Below, one piece after another: positions 31,229 through 42,800 of a stretch of DNA of 64,000 nt. Every line of letters begins with the position of its first letter. The first letter of the stretch is position 1. This DNA comes from Sipunculus nudus (lineage: Eukaryota > Annelida > Sipuncula > Golfingiida > Sipunculidae), in the NCBI GenBank assembly GCA_026874595.1, contig CM049306.1, forward strand, positions 87,869,142 to 87,933,141, read 5' to 3'. The position numbers and the translations under genes are program-made. The notes under the pieces were generated by a model that had not been told where the DNA came from, ran no database searches, and saw nothing but the letters and a program-made list of their open reading frames with translations.

Positions 31229-32211
31229 AAGATATGATACAGTTTAATCACTAGATATTGTAAAACTGAATTTTAAAGCTGCAAAGTTTTTCCAAGTCTG
31301 CCATTACTAATATCCACAAATCTAGAGATTTTAATTTTGCTGAGAGCACCTTCATGCAGATACCTGCATGCAGCTACTTATGAGAAAATCTATTCTTAAA
31401 TCCTGTTCAACTTGGGGATACAGAATCCGACATGCAAATTCAGTGCTAGGAATCTGCACACATGGAAAGGCATAATAATAATAATGAAAGTGTTGGATTT
31501 TCCTCAACCGGCACCAGACCTGTGAATGAACTCGCATGTTTAAAGGCACCTTAAGTGTAGAGAGACCCAAGGGTCTCTATGCTAATTGTGATATTTTAAA
31601 AACATAAGGTACATACCTAGTCAGATAATCCCTGTGTATGATAAAAGATTATGAAGAATGCATTGACAATATATAATTGCACCATCTCATTTCTGCAGGA
31701 AAATTATGACAATGATTGGTTATAAAGTGACCAATGTTTTGTAATGATGACATTATGTGAAAGATAAAGCAATTCATTTAACCATGATTCACCAAAAATT
31801 ATGTTGTACTATTGTCTTGTATCTTAATGTAAATGTTGACACTAGGAATTTCATTTATCACATAAAAACTGTCCACATTTGCCTTTAGCTCCACATACTA
31901 ATCAAAGCAAGTGGCCTAACATTCATAACCCTGTAAATCTATGTTAAACAAGGTGTCATGTCCTTAATCTGAACTAATATGGTCCAAAAGATCCTGTAAG
32001 AGTAACAGCTTGAAATGTTGGGTCAGGACACAATATAAATAGGTTGATTTTGCCCCATCCCACTAATTCTGAATTTAAAGTAACAAATTTAAGGTTCAAC
32101 ATATAACTTGGGTCATATATTTTGACATTAAAATTTCAATATCAGAAGATGACATATCATAGTAATTCAAACCATGAGCTACATTTTTTAGACTTATAGT
32201 TCATAAAATTT
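31229..32211. other. Intergenic DNA
   Basis: AT-rich. Only a small hairpin (catgcagatacctgcatg) near 31353 stands out. Confidence 0.4.
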
Positions 32212-32611
32212 ATAGTGATGTAGGATTGGAGTCCACTTTTTTGGGTTTCAGACTCCCGACTCGAGGGTCCTAAACACTGACTTGGAGGTAAGGACTCCAG
32301 AAATCTGGCAGGGTCCATCTTGATTCAAGTTGGGGAAGAAAAATCTGTGATAAACTATACATGACTTACATGTGCAAATTACCAATATTATATAAAGCAA
32401 AATATAATGACTATATTTCCCCAGATTTAGTTTGACATCAGTAGATAATTGAAATTACACATCTAAGTAAAAAACATGTAAACTTACATAGAAACACTCA
32501 TGATGATCTCAAATTTCCGTTTTTAATTTCTTTAAAGAAGCATTCTCTAGTTGCATGAAAATAAGCTGTACCCATCACGTCCATGAATTTTTCATCCTAT
32601 TTAGTTTAAAC

Positions 32612-33517
32612 CAGGGTTGGGGCCAGGTACCTGTACCTGTACCTAGGTAAACATTTCAGAGTACCTGTACCTGCCAGTCATGAGTAGGAAGTACCTTGTA
32701 CCTGTACCTGTACCTTGAACTAAAGTACCGAACCTGGTACAAGATACTCCAGGTACATTTTCATATTTTAAGTTTTTTTTCTCTTTTATTATTAAATCTG
32801 GTTACCTGTAGTGTAAAATAATCTGTCAGCAAACCATCAGTGTGATAAACTGCTCATGAATTGAATTGTTATCACACCTCCAGAATGGTCTCATGTGTGA
32901 AATCAGCTGTAACCACTTATTAAGCAAATCATTTGATTATACTTTACTTGGTGCACTTAATGAACTTTTAGTACACAAATATTCTGTTTTTGAAGTATGA
33001 TGTCATACTGTAGTTGGTGTACCTGATGGACTTTCAGTTGAGACTTGAATATCATGTTTGTGAATGTATGGTGTCATACTCTACTTGATGCACTTAATGG
33101 ACATTTAATACACTTGCATATCTTGTTTGTGAATGTACATTGCCATACAGAAAATAAGTTCTTAAAAATATACTTTGGCAAATGACTTCAATATTCTTTG
33201 ATAGATAAAAAGGCATGTTAACTTGCATATGCAGTATGTGAATTTATGCCGCTATTATTATCCTTAAAAATGTCTTTGAAGTGATCCTAAAATAAATGTA
33301 CTTGTACCTGTACCTAGGTACTTTCTAAAGTTCCTGTACCTGTACCTTGGTACTCTGTGAAAATCAAGTACCTGTACCTGGCCAATTCACAAGTACCTGT
33401 ACCTGTACCTGTACCTGGCCAATTCACAAGTACCTGTACCTGTACCTGTACCTGGCCAATTCACAAGTACCTGTACCTGTACCTAGGTACTTTCACTTGT
33501 ACCTGGCCCAAACCCTG
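32612..33517. mobile_element. hAT-type MITE, 906 bp, 8-bp target-site duplication
   Basis: Termini cagggttggggccaggtac and gtacctggcccaaaccctg are inverse with about one mismatch and are flanked on both sides by the 8-bp duplication gtttaaac (32604-32611, 33518-33525). The CAGGG start and 8-bp duplication are hAT traits. Clusters of the gtacct hexamer lie just inside both ends (32617-32760, 33297-33505). No transposase frame. Confidence 0.85.
33297..33505 (+). repeat. GTACCT hexamer cluster
   Basis: Runs of cctgta/gtacct hexamers, arranged in three larger units with ggccaattcacaa between them. They lie in the right subterminal part of the hAT-type MITE and mirror a cluster near its left end. 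Confidence 0.85.
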
Positions 33518-34065
33518 GTTTAAACCCTCTAGTAAACCTTGTATCTGAGAGTCATGACAGTTCAACCTGAATGCTATTTTCATAACCTGGTGTTGCAACA
33601 GGATAAGTGGCTTCAGTGTAATACATCATCATTTTCAATGGCTATTTCCTGGTTTTCAAGTGGGTTTATATGAGCCATGAGGCAGCTGATTCCAGCTGTT
33701 GTGTAAACAAAAGATTACTTGCATCTGATGCACAGACATGCTACAAATGTGCATTAAGCGTTTCGTGATAACTTTGTATGTTAGAAAATCTTTACATAGA
33801 TTTATCTTTTTTTAAAAAGGTTTGTATTGTACTCATATTTAGCTTTGGGTTAGAAGTGACTCAACCTCAAAGAAGGTGGACTTGGACCTAAAGGCTCAAG
33901 AATTGGGACTTAGACCAGGACTCAAGTGGCCTGGACTTGGGCTTTCATTCAGACTCGGATAATGTGGACTCAACAACATCACTGATAAACATAAATAAAT
34001 ACATGTATCTGTAAAGGAATGTTGTATCTTGAAGCAGCAAAATATCAGATTCAGATCCAGAATTA

Positions 34066-35418
34066 TTAATCAAAAAGATAACCATCCTCTAGGTCTTCAT
34101 GAAGCAGGTAATCCTTCAGAGTCCCTGGAATGATTAGTGCTTTCACCTCATCTTCAATATTCACTGGTAGGTGGCGTCTGATATGTATCCTACATATATC
34201 CTTCAGTGACCTTGGGTTGGAGAATTTGTAGCGCAATTTCCTAAGAAGATCTGTATCATTAACAATAGCTTCTGCTATACCTATTTTTTCTATTATACCC
34301 GGATGGAAGCCTTGCATGTTACAGCCCACCTTAACCAGCAATCGCACCAGTTCAGGGTCTCCGTATTTGAGCGCCAGCGTCATGGGAGGCCAGTCACTTC
34401 CTGTCATGTGTAACATTCTGTGGATGCTGCAGTTTCGTCTAACAAGACATTTTACAATATCAAGGTGATTCCTGCGAATAGCCAACATCAAGGGGGTGTT
34501 CCCATTTTCATCTTTTAAATCAGGGTTGGCGTTCAGTGACAGCAAGCGTTGGACTAGATCTTTGCGCCCACATGCCGCTGCTATATGAAACAAACTTTTG
34601 CCTTTTTTGTCTCTCTTATGTGGGTCGCACCCGGCTTCAATTAAGCTGTTCATCATATCAAAGTACTGAAACCTCCCTGCCAATAAAACAGGGGTGTTTC
34701 CATCATTATCCTGAATATCCAAGTTTGCTTTGGCTCCAATTAACAAGTTCCCAATATCAACATGACCATTCTGGCACGCTGTGTGCAGAGCTGTTTTGGA
34801 TCCAATATTGACCTTATTAACATCACATTGAACCTGCAGTAAAAAAGCAACTGCATTTTTATGCCCGTGAAGGGTAGCGTACATCAGGGGCGTGTTGAGC
34901 CATCGGTCGATAGCATCAGGGTTAGCACCTTGAAACAACAGCATCCCAACTATCCCAGTGTTCCCAGTTTTAGCTGCATCATGTAGAGCAGTATGACCTA
35001 ATTTATTTTCCAGATTAATATCACATTGTGGAACTGTCATCAGGAGCTGCACAGCTTGTGTGTGGCCATTTTTTGCTGCGATGTTAAGAGCTGAATACCC
35101 GTCAGCATCCTGGACGTTCACGGCTGCGCCAGCCTTGATTAAACTGCTGATACTCCTCTCACAGTTCTGCCTACAGGCATACCATAGAGCTGTCCTCCTC
35201 TTGCTGTTCGTTAGGTTGACATTTGCTTTAGCTTTCACCAGCAGCTCCACCACACTTGGGTTTTTGTTGCTGGCAGCCAGCATCAGAGGAGTTCTTAGTT
35301 CCTTGTCCTGTGTATCTGGGTCTATCCCAGCCTGTAACAGCTTCTCCACTCTGTCAACAGCTCCATATATAGAGGCGGCCAACAGTTCCTCCTCAGGGTT
35401 TTTGTAGCTCGGGAACAT
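34066..35418 (-). CDS. Ankyrin-repeat and SOCS-box (ASB-type) protein, 450 residues
   Basis: ASB proteins are substrate receptors of Cullin-5 RING ubiquitin ligases: ankyrin repeats bind the target and the SOCS box binds Elongin B/C and Cul5 (family knowledge). Seen: 10-11 ankyrin repeats from about residue 8 to 370, with repeated G-TPL-LA and ALH-AA cores (NTPLMLA, TALHDAAKTG, TALHTACQNGH). A C-terminal SOCS box follows, about residues 398-441. Its BC box SLKDICRIHI (404-413) fits the S-L-x-x-x-C-x-x-x-hydrophobic consensus, and IIPGTLKDYL resembles the Cul5-box/YL end. One uninterrupted coding exon; the ATG at 35418 lies directly after a splice acceptor, so the 5' UTR is spliced or an upstream coding exon exists. 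Which ASB member it matches I cannot say. It is head-to-head with contactin and tail-to-tail with CFAP46. Confidence 0.93.
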   Translation of the reverse strand: MFPSYKNPEEELLAASIYGAVDRVEKLLQAGIDPDTQDKELRTPLMLAASNKNPSVVELLVKAKANVNLTNSKRRTALWYACRQNCERSISSLIKAGAAVNVQDADGYSALNIAAKNGHTQAVQLLMTVPQCDINLENKLGHTALHDAAKTGNTGIVGMLLFQGANPDAIDRWLNTPLMYATLHGHKNAVAFLLQVQCDVNKVNIGSKTALHTACQNGHVDIGNLLIGAKANLDIQDNDGNTPVLLAGRFQYFDMMNSLIEAGCDPHKRDKKGKSLFHIAAACGRKDLVQRLLSLNANPDLKDENGNTPLMLAIRRNHLDIVKCLVRRNCSIHRMLHMTGSDWPPMTLALKYGDPELVRLLVKVGCNMQGFHPGIIEKIGIAEAIVNDTDLLRKLRYKFSNPRSLKDICRIHIRRHLPVNIEDEVKALIIPGTLKDYLLHEDLEDGYLFD

Positions 35419-35538
35419 CTGTAATATAGACCATATATTTATTATAACAGATACAATTCACATGGACAAATCATATTTCAACGTGTTTCAAGCAATTATA
35501 TCCACACATGAGTTTTGAAGCTTTTTTTTACATATGTA

Positions 35539-35550
35539 TGCATATATATA

Positions 35551-35586
<36 letters not shown>
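35539..35586. repeat. (TA)n microsatellite
   Basis: Nearly pure TA dinucleotide run with one CT interruption. Confidence 0.95.
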
Positions 35587-35589
<3 letters not shown>

Positions 35590-36474
35590 TTATTTATTTT
35601 TACACATATAAATATGTTGAAAAAAAAGAAGCATTTTGTGAATTGCATATATTACATCAAAACCTATAAAATCTGAAGAACAGTGCAAAGAATGACTGGG
35701 TGACACTAAACATGACCATATTCATTGATAATTTATACCTAACTACCTTGTTCAAATTAAATTCACATGTACTAGATATCCATGCTCCTGATTCAGTTAA
35801 ACAGGCTACACTTATATATGGCCATAGTTTGCATTGTTATTAGGCCCCTGGATTGCTAAGGGGTCTTCAATTCAATTTGATTATTGCCTTTTGATTTGAT
35901 TATCAATTAGATTATTATATACTGTTACAATATTATGTCAGAGACACATACATATCTATGAAGAGTTTTCATTTCATATGATGTTACAAGATTAAGATTA
36001 TTATACACTTGAGAATTTATGTAGACCAAAAATATTCTAATCTTCTCATGTTATTGTGCCTACATCTAATGAAGGATATATGGTGACTTTCTTTGTTATA
36101 TAACAGTGCTACTTCATCATGTATGCTGTTTAACTGGTCCTAAATATAAAGAGCAAGACACTGAAAAGGTATGAAACTGCATTTATTGAAATTGATAATT
36201 TCTGCCCAATTTGATAATTGATTAAAGATTGGCTTCAATTTGATGCAGTGATTATTTGATGCATAGTTACAGCCCTAATTATTATGGGTTTATAACTGAA
36301 ATGAGCTTTTAGTCGATGTTGCACTAATTACAATAATATATAGCGATAGATTGCTTTCATTTTAGTTTCGCTTGTTGTATAATCACAATTGCTATTATGC
36401 GGATTGCAAATAACTGACGTTTACTGTTGTGTGTGGTATGGGTATTGAGTCCTTGACATAGTTGTTATCTGTTA

Positions 36475-36562
36475 CAGTCATATGATATTAAGTTAACATG
36501 CACGGTCTGTACAGATTCGAATCTGTACAGACCTTGCATGTCAACTTATTATCATATGACTG
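36475..36562. repeat. 88-bp near-perfect palindrome without spacer
   Basis: Arms 36475-36518 and 36519-36562 are inverse of each other with 3 mismatches in 44. The centre is gattcgaatc, with no loop. It could extrude as a cruciform or, if transcribed, fold as a long hairpin. Confidence 0.93.
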
Positions 36563-36583
36563 TGAGAGGTTATGTGTAATCAC

Positions 36584-36680
36584 CTTGTCACTAGGTTTTC
36601 TCCTCGCTGCGTTGGCTTCTGGGTTTAATCCCACAATTCTCTCCTTGTTATGCTCTTTACAGCTGGTTCTGAGGTGATGT
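36584..36680 (-). other. Candidate 5' non-coding exon of the ASB gene
   Basis: Chosen only because a gacaag/gtgatt donor sits at its 3' edge and base composition is more GC-rich than the surroundings. The upstream limit is a guess. Confidence 0.3.
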
Positions 36681-37039
36681 GATTAGGGTAACGACACACA
36701 AAGGAACAGACATTGACCTGACACCGCCCCTTATTTGTTTACGTGAGCGATAATTAAGAGACTTGGCCTAAAAGACGCACGGGGGCGCTGCTGTTCCCTA
36801 GTACACAGCTGAAGTGCGCTCTGACGTCATTTTGGTGCAAACTGGCCGTGCCATGACTCATGATAATCCAGTTGGTATGAAAGGGCTATTCAGTTTCCCA
36901 ATTCTACATGATTGAACCATTTAGCTGAGACAATTTACGACAGGTCCGCTGCTTATTTGTAATTTGTAGCCTATTCAGAACCATTATAATAAAAAATAAT
37001 AATTTTCTTTTGAGCCTTTCATTATCATTAATGATTTAT

Positions 37040-37130
37040 TATTTAATTTTTAATAATAATAATAATTTGATAATAATTATAATTATAATAATAATAATAA
37101 TTATTATTATTATTATTATTATCATCATTA

Positions 37131-37190
<60 letters not shown>
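37040..37190. repeat. (ATT)n microsatellite
   Basis: Imperfect aat/att trinucleotide runs that become pure from about 37128. Confidence 0.95.
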
Positions 37191-37191
<1 letters not shown>

Positions 37192-37438
37192 ACAATATCA
37201 GAAATTAAACTTTCCTGGAAACAATATCTTGGAAAACACATCAAGGACTCAACCCTAAGTAATACGTATATATATATGAAACACCTGTTAATTCAGCGAG
37301 GTAGTTACTTTCTTTCCTTTTCTTTAAAGTCCTCGACCCCCCTCCCTTTTTGACTTAATCTGCATATATAGTTTAATCTGGCATTCAAATATAATTTTTG
37401 ATATCTGGTATTCAGTTTTAAAAAAAATACAAGGATAC

Positions 37439-37918
37439 TTGGCTCATTGTAGTTTTGATTAAAAAAAATTATACATTTTTAATTTGAAATATTTGAACAT
37501 AATTTAATAAACATTGTAATTTAATTTCATTCTCAGTTTTTATTACTTTAATTGATCACATACATGCAAAACCAGTATTACAACCATAATAAAAAAATAT
37601 AAAAAAAGGTTTTTCCAAAGAAATAATTCTTTATATGAATGATGTACACATATTAATACTAGAATTGACCCCCCTACACTTGGCTCATTGTAGTTTTGAT
37701 TTTTAAAAAAAAGTTTATACATTTTTAATTTGAAATATTTGAACAAAATTTAAATAAAAATTGTAATTTAATTTCATTCTCAGTTTTTGTTACTTTAATT
37801 GATCACATTCATGCAAAACCAGTATTACAACTATAATAAAAAACATATAAAAGAGGTTTTTCCAAAGAAATAATTCTTTATATGAATGATGTACACATAT
37901 TAATACTAGAATCGACCC
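37439..37918 (+). repeat. Tandem duplication, two units of about 240 bp
   Basis: ggctcattgtagttttgatt begins both units (37440 and 37681). Each runs through gaaataattctttatatgaa to tactagaat-gaccc, with small indels in A-runs. Confidence 0.9.
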
Positions 37919-38810
37919 ACCTGGGTCCGCGCCTATGGCTAGGATTATTAGCATTGCGCATAAATCTTGGTTAAACAGATTGTGTACAGCTTTTACATGC
38001 TCTAAATTTGTAGAGAATTAGCAACTAATTAAGTTATAATAGATCGTATTCCTGTTCAGATTGGATTTAAGACCCACGCAGATCAAATAAATTATGAGAA
38101 GAAAAGATCTATAAAACCTTAATATATGTCACATGAACAATGAAATTAAAATATTCATGTCACATGAAAATATTCATGCAACTCCCTTAAAACTATAGTT
38201 AATACAAAAAAAGGTTTAATTATGCCAAAGAATCTATCATATACTAAACTAATATTTTCATAATATAGCATTTACTTAATACTTTCAAGGGAGTCGTGTT
38301 ATATTTTTGTTGGTGCTTCAGTGAAGGAAAACAAATTTTATTCGTAATAGCATAATAATTCTATATAAATCTATGAAGATCTTATGTGCTTCACACAGCT
38401 TGAGAAAAAATGATGAACATTTATTTGCTTTTGTCGCATTTTATAAAGACCATGTCAACTATCTGTTTGAAGGCAGGTAAGCATGTAAATTAATTTCCAG
38501 GGGAAAGGATTTTTTTTTTTACATTTTAGCGTCAGATAATATTTCGATGATACCTTGCGGAGATTAAATAAAACCGAGAATACAAACCAGCACGGCAATT
38601 CAACTCTCACAAAACAGATTAAAAGTAGTTCCGGCTTCGTGCATCAGATGACGCCACGTGCATGGCCTTTCTACGACGCTTTGAAGTCGGCCAGTTAATG
38701 ATTATCTTGAGAACTGGGTAATGTTTAACGTCAGATAAGATTAACTGGGACACAACAGTACAAATATCCTGATCTCATATGGGTACATATAAACCTGTAC
38801 TTCAACATAA

Positions 38811-38831
38811 ATGTCGCCATTTTGGCGTTAG
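38811..38831 (+). promoter_or_regulatory. Short upstream ORF before the contactin start
   Basis: ATG TCG CCA TTT TGG CGT TAG ends 4 bases before the likely contactin ATG at 38836. If transcribed it may lower initiation, assuming the transcript starts upstream of it. Confidence 0.4.
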
Positions 38832-38835
38832 GAAT

Positions 38836-38914
38836 ATGGCGCTTCGTAGTATATTTTATTGGATAATTCCTTTAGCATTGTTTCATTTCGTGAAAACGGA
38901 GTTTGCTATTTACG
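38836..38914 (+). CDS. Contactin exon 1, signal peptide
   Basis: ATG 38836 gives MALRSIFYWIIPLALFHFV, a basic start then a hydrophobic core, and ends at donor gtaagt 38915 in phase 1, which fits the next exon. I chose this ATG because the one at 38811 runs into a stop. Confidence 0.8.
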
Positions 38915-39849
38915 GTAAGTTAACCTCGTCATTATACACTTAATCTGCACATAAATTCGTGTGTATCATAAAACAAAATTAAAACGTTTCTCAAATACCC
39001 TCATTATGACTCACTGCATTATAATTTAAAGTTTTTCACTTAATATTAAATTTGCGTAGTTAGAGAAAAGTAAAATATTTAAACCAATGGACACCACCGT
39101 TTATTGACACGGTTCTTTCTCAATTAATCAAGACTTGGGGTTGATTGCTAAAAATATATATGTCTCAGAATTCATTCTATTCAGATGAATACTTACACTT
39201 GTACAAACTTAACCTACATAATACAAATACTTTTGTGCGATTTGATATAGAGGGCACAGTTTAATCAAACAACACACAAGTTTAGACAAATTTCACTTTT
39301 CTTTTGATAAAAAATTTAAGTGTCTGTTAAAATGTCAAACAAAAAGTTCATATCGTACATAGAAAGAGAAGTGAACATTTAATGCACAGGCCACTATCGC
39401 TAGTGATTCCTCGTTTAATAGGGAAAACGGTAGTCTTTTTCAAAGATTTTATACTTACAGATAAAAAAAATAAGACGGGAATGTTATATATTTTATACTA
39501 ACTCGGTTATCCATGATTTGAGCAAAGCTAGAAATTAATGGAACATTTATATTTTTGGTGATACGGTCGTGCGTCTCAGGATATATATAGATTGCTGACT
39601 TTAAATCTGTGGAGGAACAGTCGTTTTTCATGACAAGAACATATATCTAGTAAATGAAATCTTAACACTAGAGATGAAATAAAGGTATTATTTTGTTTGT
39701 TTAGGTCTTTTTTTGTGTGTATTATAATGTAGAATTACAATTCATTTGGCATATACACATCATATGAAATGATTACTTCCGAGCAGTGGAGTCAATTTTT
39801 CTTCCAGGGTGGGAGGGGGGATGACTCGCCGACGCACCCACACACGTAG

Positions 39850-39884
<35 letters not shown>

Positions 39885-42800
39885 TTATATTTATATATAT
39901 ACCTTTTTATTAAATATTTATTAAATTATTATTATTAATATTTTATTAAATATTTCACAGTTAACTCATAAATGAGGCATGTCTATATTCTATTCAAATC
40001 TATATTTCATTTACAATATACATGTATATATATATATAATTCTCTGAAAAGTGGGGGATGATAACATTGACCATCCCCCTTGCCAAAAAGTGGGGGGATA
40101 TATACCCTCATCCCCCCGTATTGACGCCCCTGCTTCCGAGCAAAAGCTATAGCTTCTATAGACCAGTTTTATCAATACCTTGTTTAGGGTAAGAACTTTA
40201 TACTGAATACAAGTCTTGTTCCTTATAAATCGTTAATTCCTGAAATTGATATGATATCACTAAAGAATCACCCACATCACCCCCTTTATGTAAAATTCTC
40301 CTGGGTATGAATTCCAGCCATTGAAAAATATTTTGTTCACGTGATTTAAAATGAGTCATACGTGATTATTGTCGAACGTTTTATACCGTGGGATAATAAT
40401 AAAAGACATAAAAAAATTTAAGGCATATTGAACTAAACATGCAATAGACCTTTTCCACAAACCTATAACGACATCTATAGGCGACGATAGTGTTTTGGTC
40501 CGTTATGTGGACAAAGAAGGTTCATATTTCTGATGCCTCATAACATGAAAGTAAAATGCCTAAAGGGATCGTAATACTATAATTTTCACCTTTCCAATGG
40601 AAAGGCATTAGAACAGACTTAGCCTAATAATTTCCGCAGAAAAAAATTGCCTATCCGCTATAGATGCATCCAAACATCATATCATACTTCAGCCACACTT
40701 CGCTCAGTGTAAACCCGATTCTGCCATCCTGCATGCCGTCCTACATGCACACTTGCTTGCAAAATGAACTGAATGTTTCCAATAGTAACACTGTTATATC
40801 AGAAACACGATTGTGCAGGAAAATTAAGGTTATGAGGGCCTAAATGCCTGAAAGTATATAAAATTATAGACCACATTAATAGGGATATATAGGGAGGCGG
40901 TGGAAGACCAGCTATGAAATATTTCGCTTGTTTGTTTCAACTTATCGAAACTTATCCCCATGCATGTTAAGCGAGAAAGATGCAGAGAATCCCGACTTTC
41001 TTCCGGGTGTTCCTGTTGGACACCTTGAAGAAAATGAGTCGTGTGTTGGAATAACAGGCTGCATCCAGATCAACAGATTCGGTGCTAGCTATAATTTTAC
41101 CGCGTGACAGCATCAGGGGTTGTGTCAAGCGGTACTGTTTGTTCCAAATCAAGTCTCAAAGACATACCATTGTTAAATAACAAATAAACATGTTAAAATT
41201 CAAGTTGTGGGTAAAAAGTTCATATTTGTGAAGTTTTGGTTTAATGCCAACCGGTCTGTTTTAAAAAATTAGTGGTTAAAGCCAAAGTCGCATTATCGGC
41301 CGAGCTCCGGTGAATTTTTAAGATCGGTCGAGCAGCCAGCTCCTCGCCAATTTTTAGCTCAGCTGACTTAAAGTCAAATGAGCTTTAGCGATGGTAATTT
41401 GACCGTCGGCTGTCCGTCCGCCTGTCCGTTAGGGTTAAACTGGCATGTTTTGAAACCGTTAATTGGATGTCCCCAAAATCTCCTACCATACCGAAAATTG
41501 GGTCATCAGGACTTCGTTCCTATGAGATATAGAGGAAAAAAAACTCAATTTCCCATTAAAAATTCCATTGTTAACATTTCAAGACTGCCTAATATCAAAA
41601 CCACTGGGGCTTTAAAGTTTCGCTTCGCTTCGATCCAACACGAAGTATATTGGAGTCATTCAACTTTGTTAAATAAATCTAAGTCGCATACAGTTAGATT
41701 TGACCGCAAATTTTGATAAATGAACGGCTCTCAAACTTTACGTTACAAAACATCTTTTAATCATTGTGATCCAGTAAAAGATCCATAATTTTGCTACCTT
41801 AGTTCTGATGTCAAATAGTTTTTCATAGTTGAATGCCTTGGCTGTACAATGTTACCGTCATAAGATCTCATTGAAGGCGAAATTTGGTGTAAAGTTCTGT
41901 CTCTGAGTTGACCGTGTGTCGGAGTCTGGATGACTTGGACGAATACGTTCCGGTACGAATGCATTTGTTCAGGACAAACCCGGAGTATATGTGCCGAAAA
42001 TCACGGCAATCCGTACGGTGGTATCAGAGGAGATGCGGAAAATCACACAAATCGCGTTACGCAATTTATATTTAGATCTGTTATATGTATGGTATTTTGC
42101 ATAAAAATCTTATTGAAGCCGGAGAAGTTTCTGAGAAGTTGATATGCCAAATGAAATCATTTTTTATATGAAAATATTTGATGTTGAACATTGCTATTTA
42201 AAGTTGCCCTCCGAGCCCGTCAACCGCAAGTAAAGGAATCTGTTATCTTGCGTGGTAGTACTGTCGCGCTGAGACGTATTCTCGATAATTGCATTCCCAT
42301 TATCACACACAAAAACTGAGCACATTTGGTCGGGCAATCCCGCTGGCAAAAGTCTGTGGTAGCATTATAGTATGTTTTATATTTAATGGCTGTATATATA
42401 TATATATTTATCACACATTCCCAAAGACCATTCCTGTTTAAAAGCTAAGCCAATGTTTTCCAGTGAGACAGTCACTGCATTCACAGTAAATCAGTAAATT
42501 TCTATTGTGAATCAAAATAGCAAATAATTGATGAGCCGGGGGAGGGATGTCGAACTCTCCATTAGTCCATGCGCACAAGCATTGCAGAGAGCTACAGGTG
42601 GTTTTCCATTAGTGCGTAGTCGATCCGTATCCGTAGCATGCGTAGTCCTGATGCGTAGTCCGTGTCCGCAAAGTTCGATTTCCATAAGTACGTATATGCT
42701 TAGTCCGTACTCCATATTGATAGGTGCTCGATAGCTGGTTTCTCTTTTTTGCAAGCCATTTCACCATATATGTATTGTACATTTGTATATATTAGCATTA

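Larger units (their letters stand above)
32212..33984. mobile_element. Outer MITE-like element, split by a nested hAT-type MITE
   Basis: The left end agtgatgt-gattg-gagtccac is mirrored by the right end gtggactcaacaacatcact. The inner flanks carry many ggactc/gagtcc motifs (32230-32330, 33845-33975). I found no clear target-site duplication, so its exact limits are uncertain. Confidence 0.5.
35419..36583 (-). other. Probable 5' intron of the ASB gene
   Basis: On the minus strand an attacag acceptor ends exactly at the ATG (35419-35420 read AG), and a donor gtgatt lies at 36583-36578 after gacaag. Contains a TA microsatellite and an 88-bp palindrome. Confidence 0.55.
36700..38810. promoter_or_regulatory. 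Divergent intergenic region between ASB and contactin genes
   Basis: Should hold the promoters of both genes, but I recognise no core promoter motif. It contains a long ATT/TTA microsatellite and a 240-bp tandem duplication. Confidence 0.35.

Noticed and set aside
34536-34811. Plus-strand open frames opposite the ASB gene (also 35060-35407)
   Set aside because: Antisense shadows of a clear ankyrin/SOCS coding exon.
37010-37192. Open frame of 60 residues, nearly all Ile and Leu
   Set aside because: Pure product of the ATT microsatellite.
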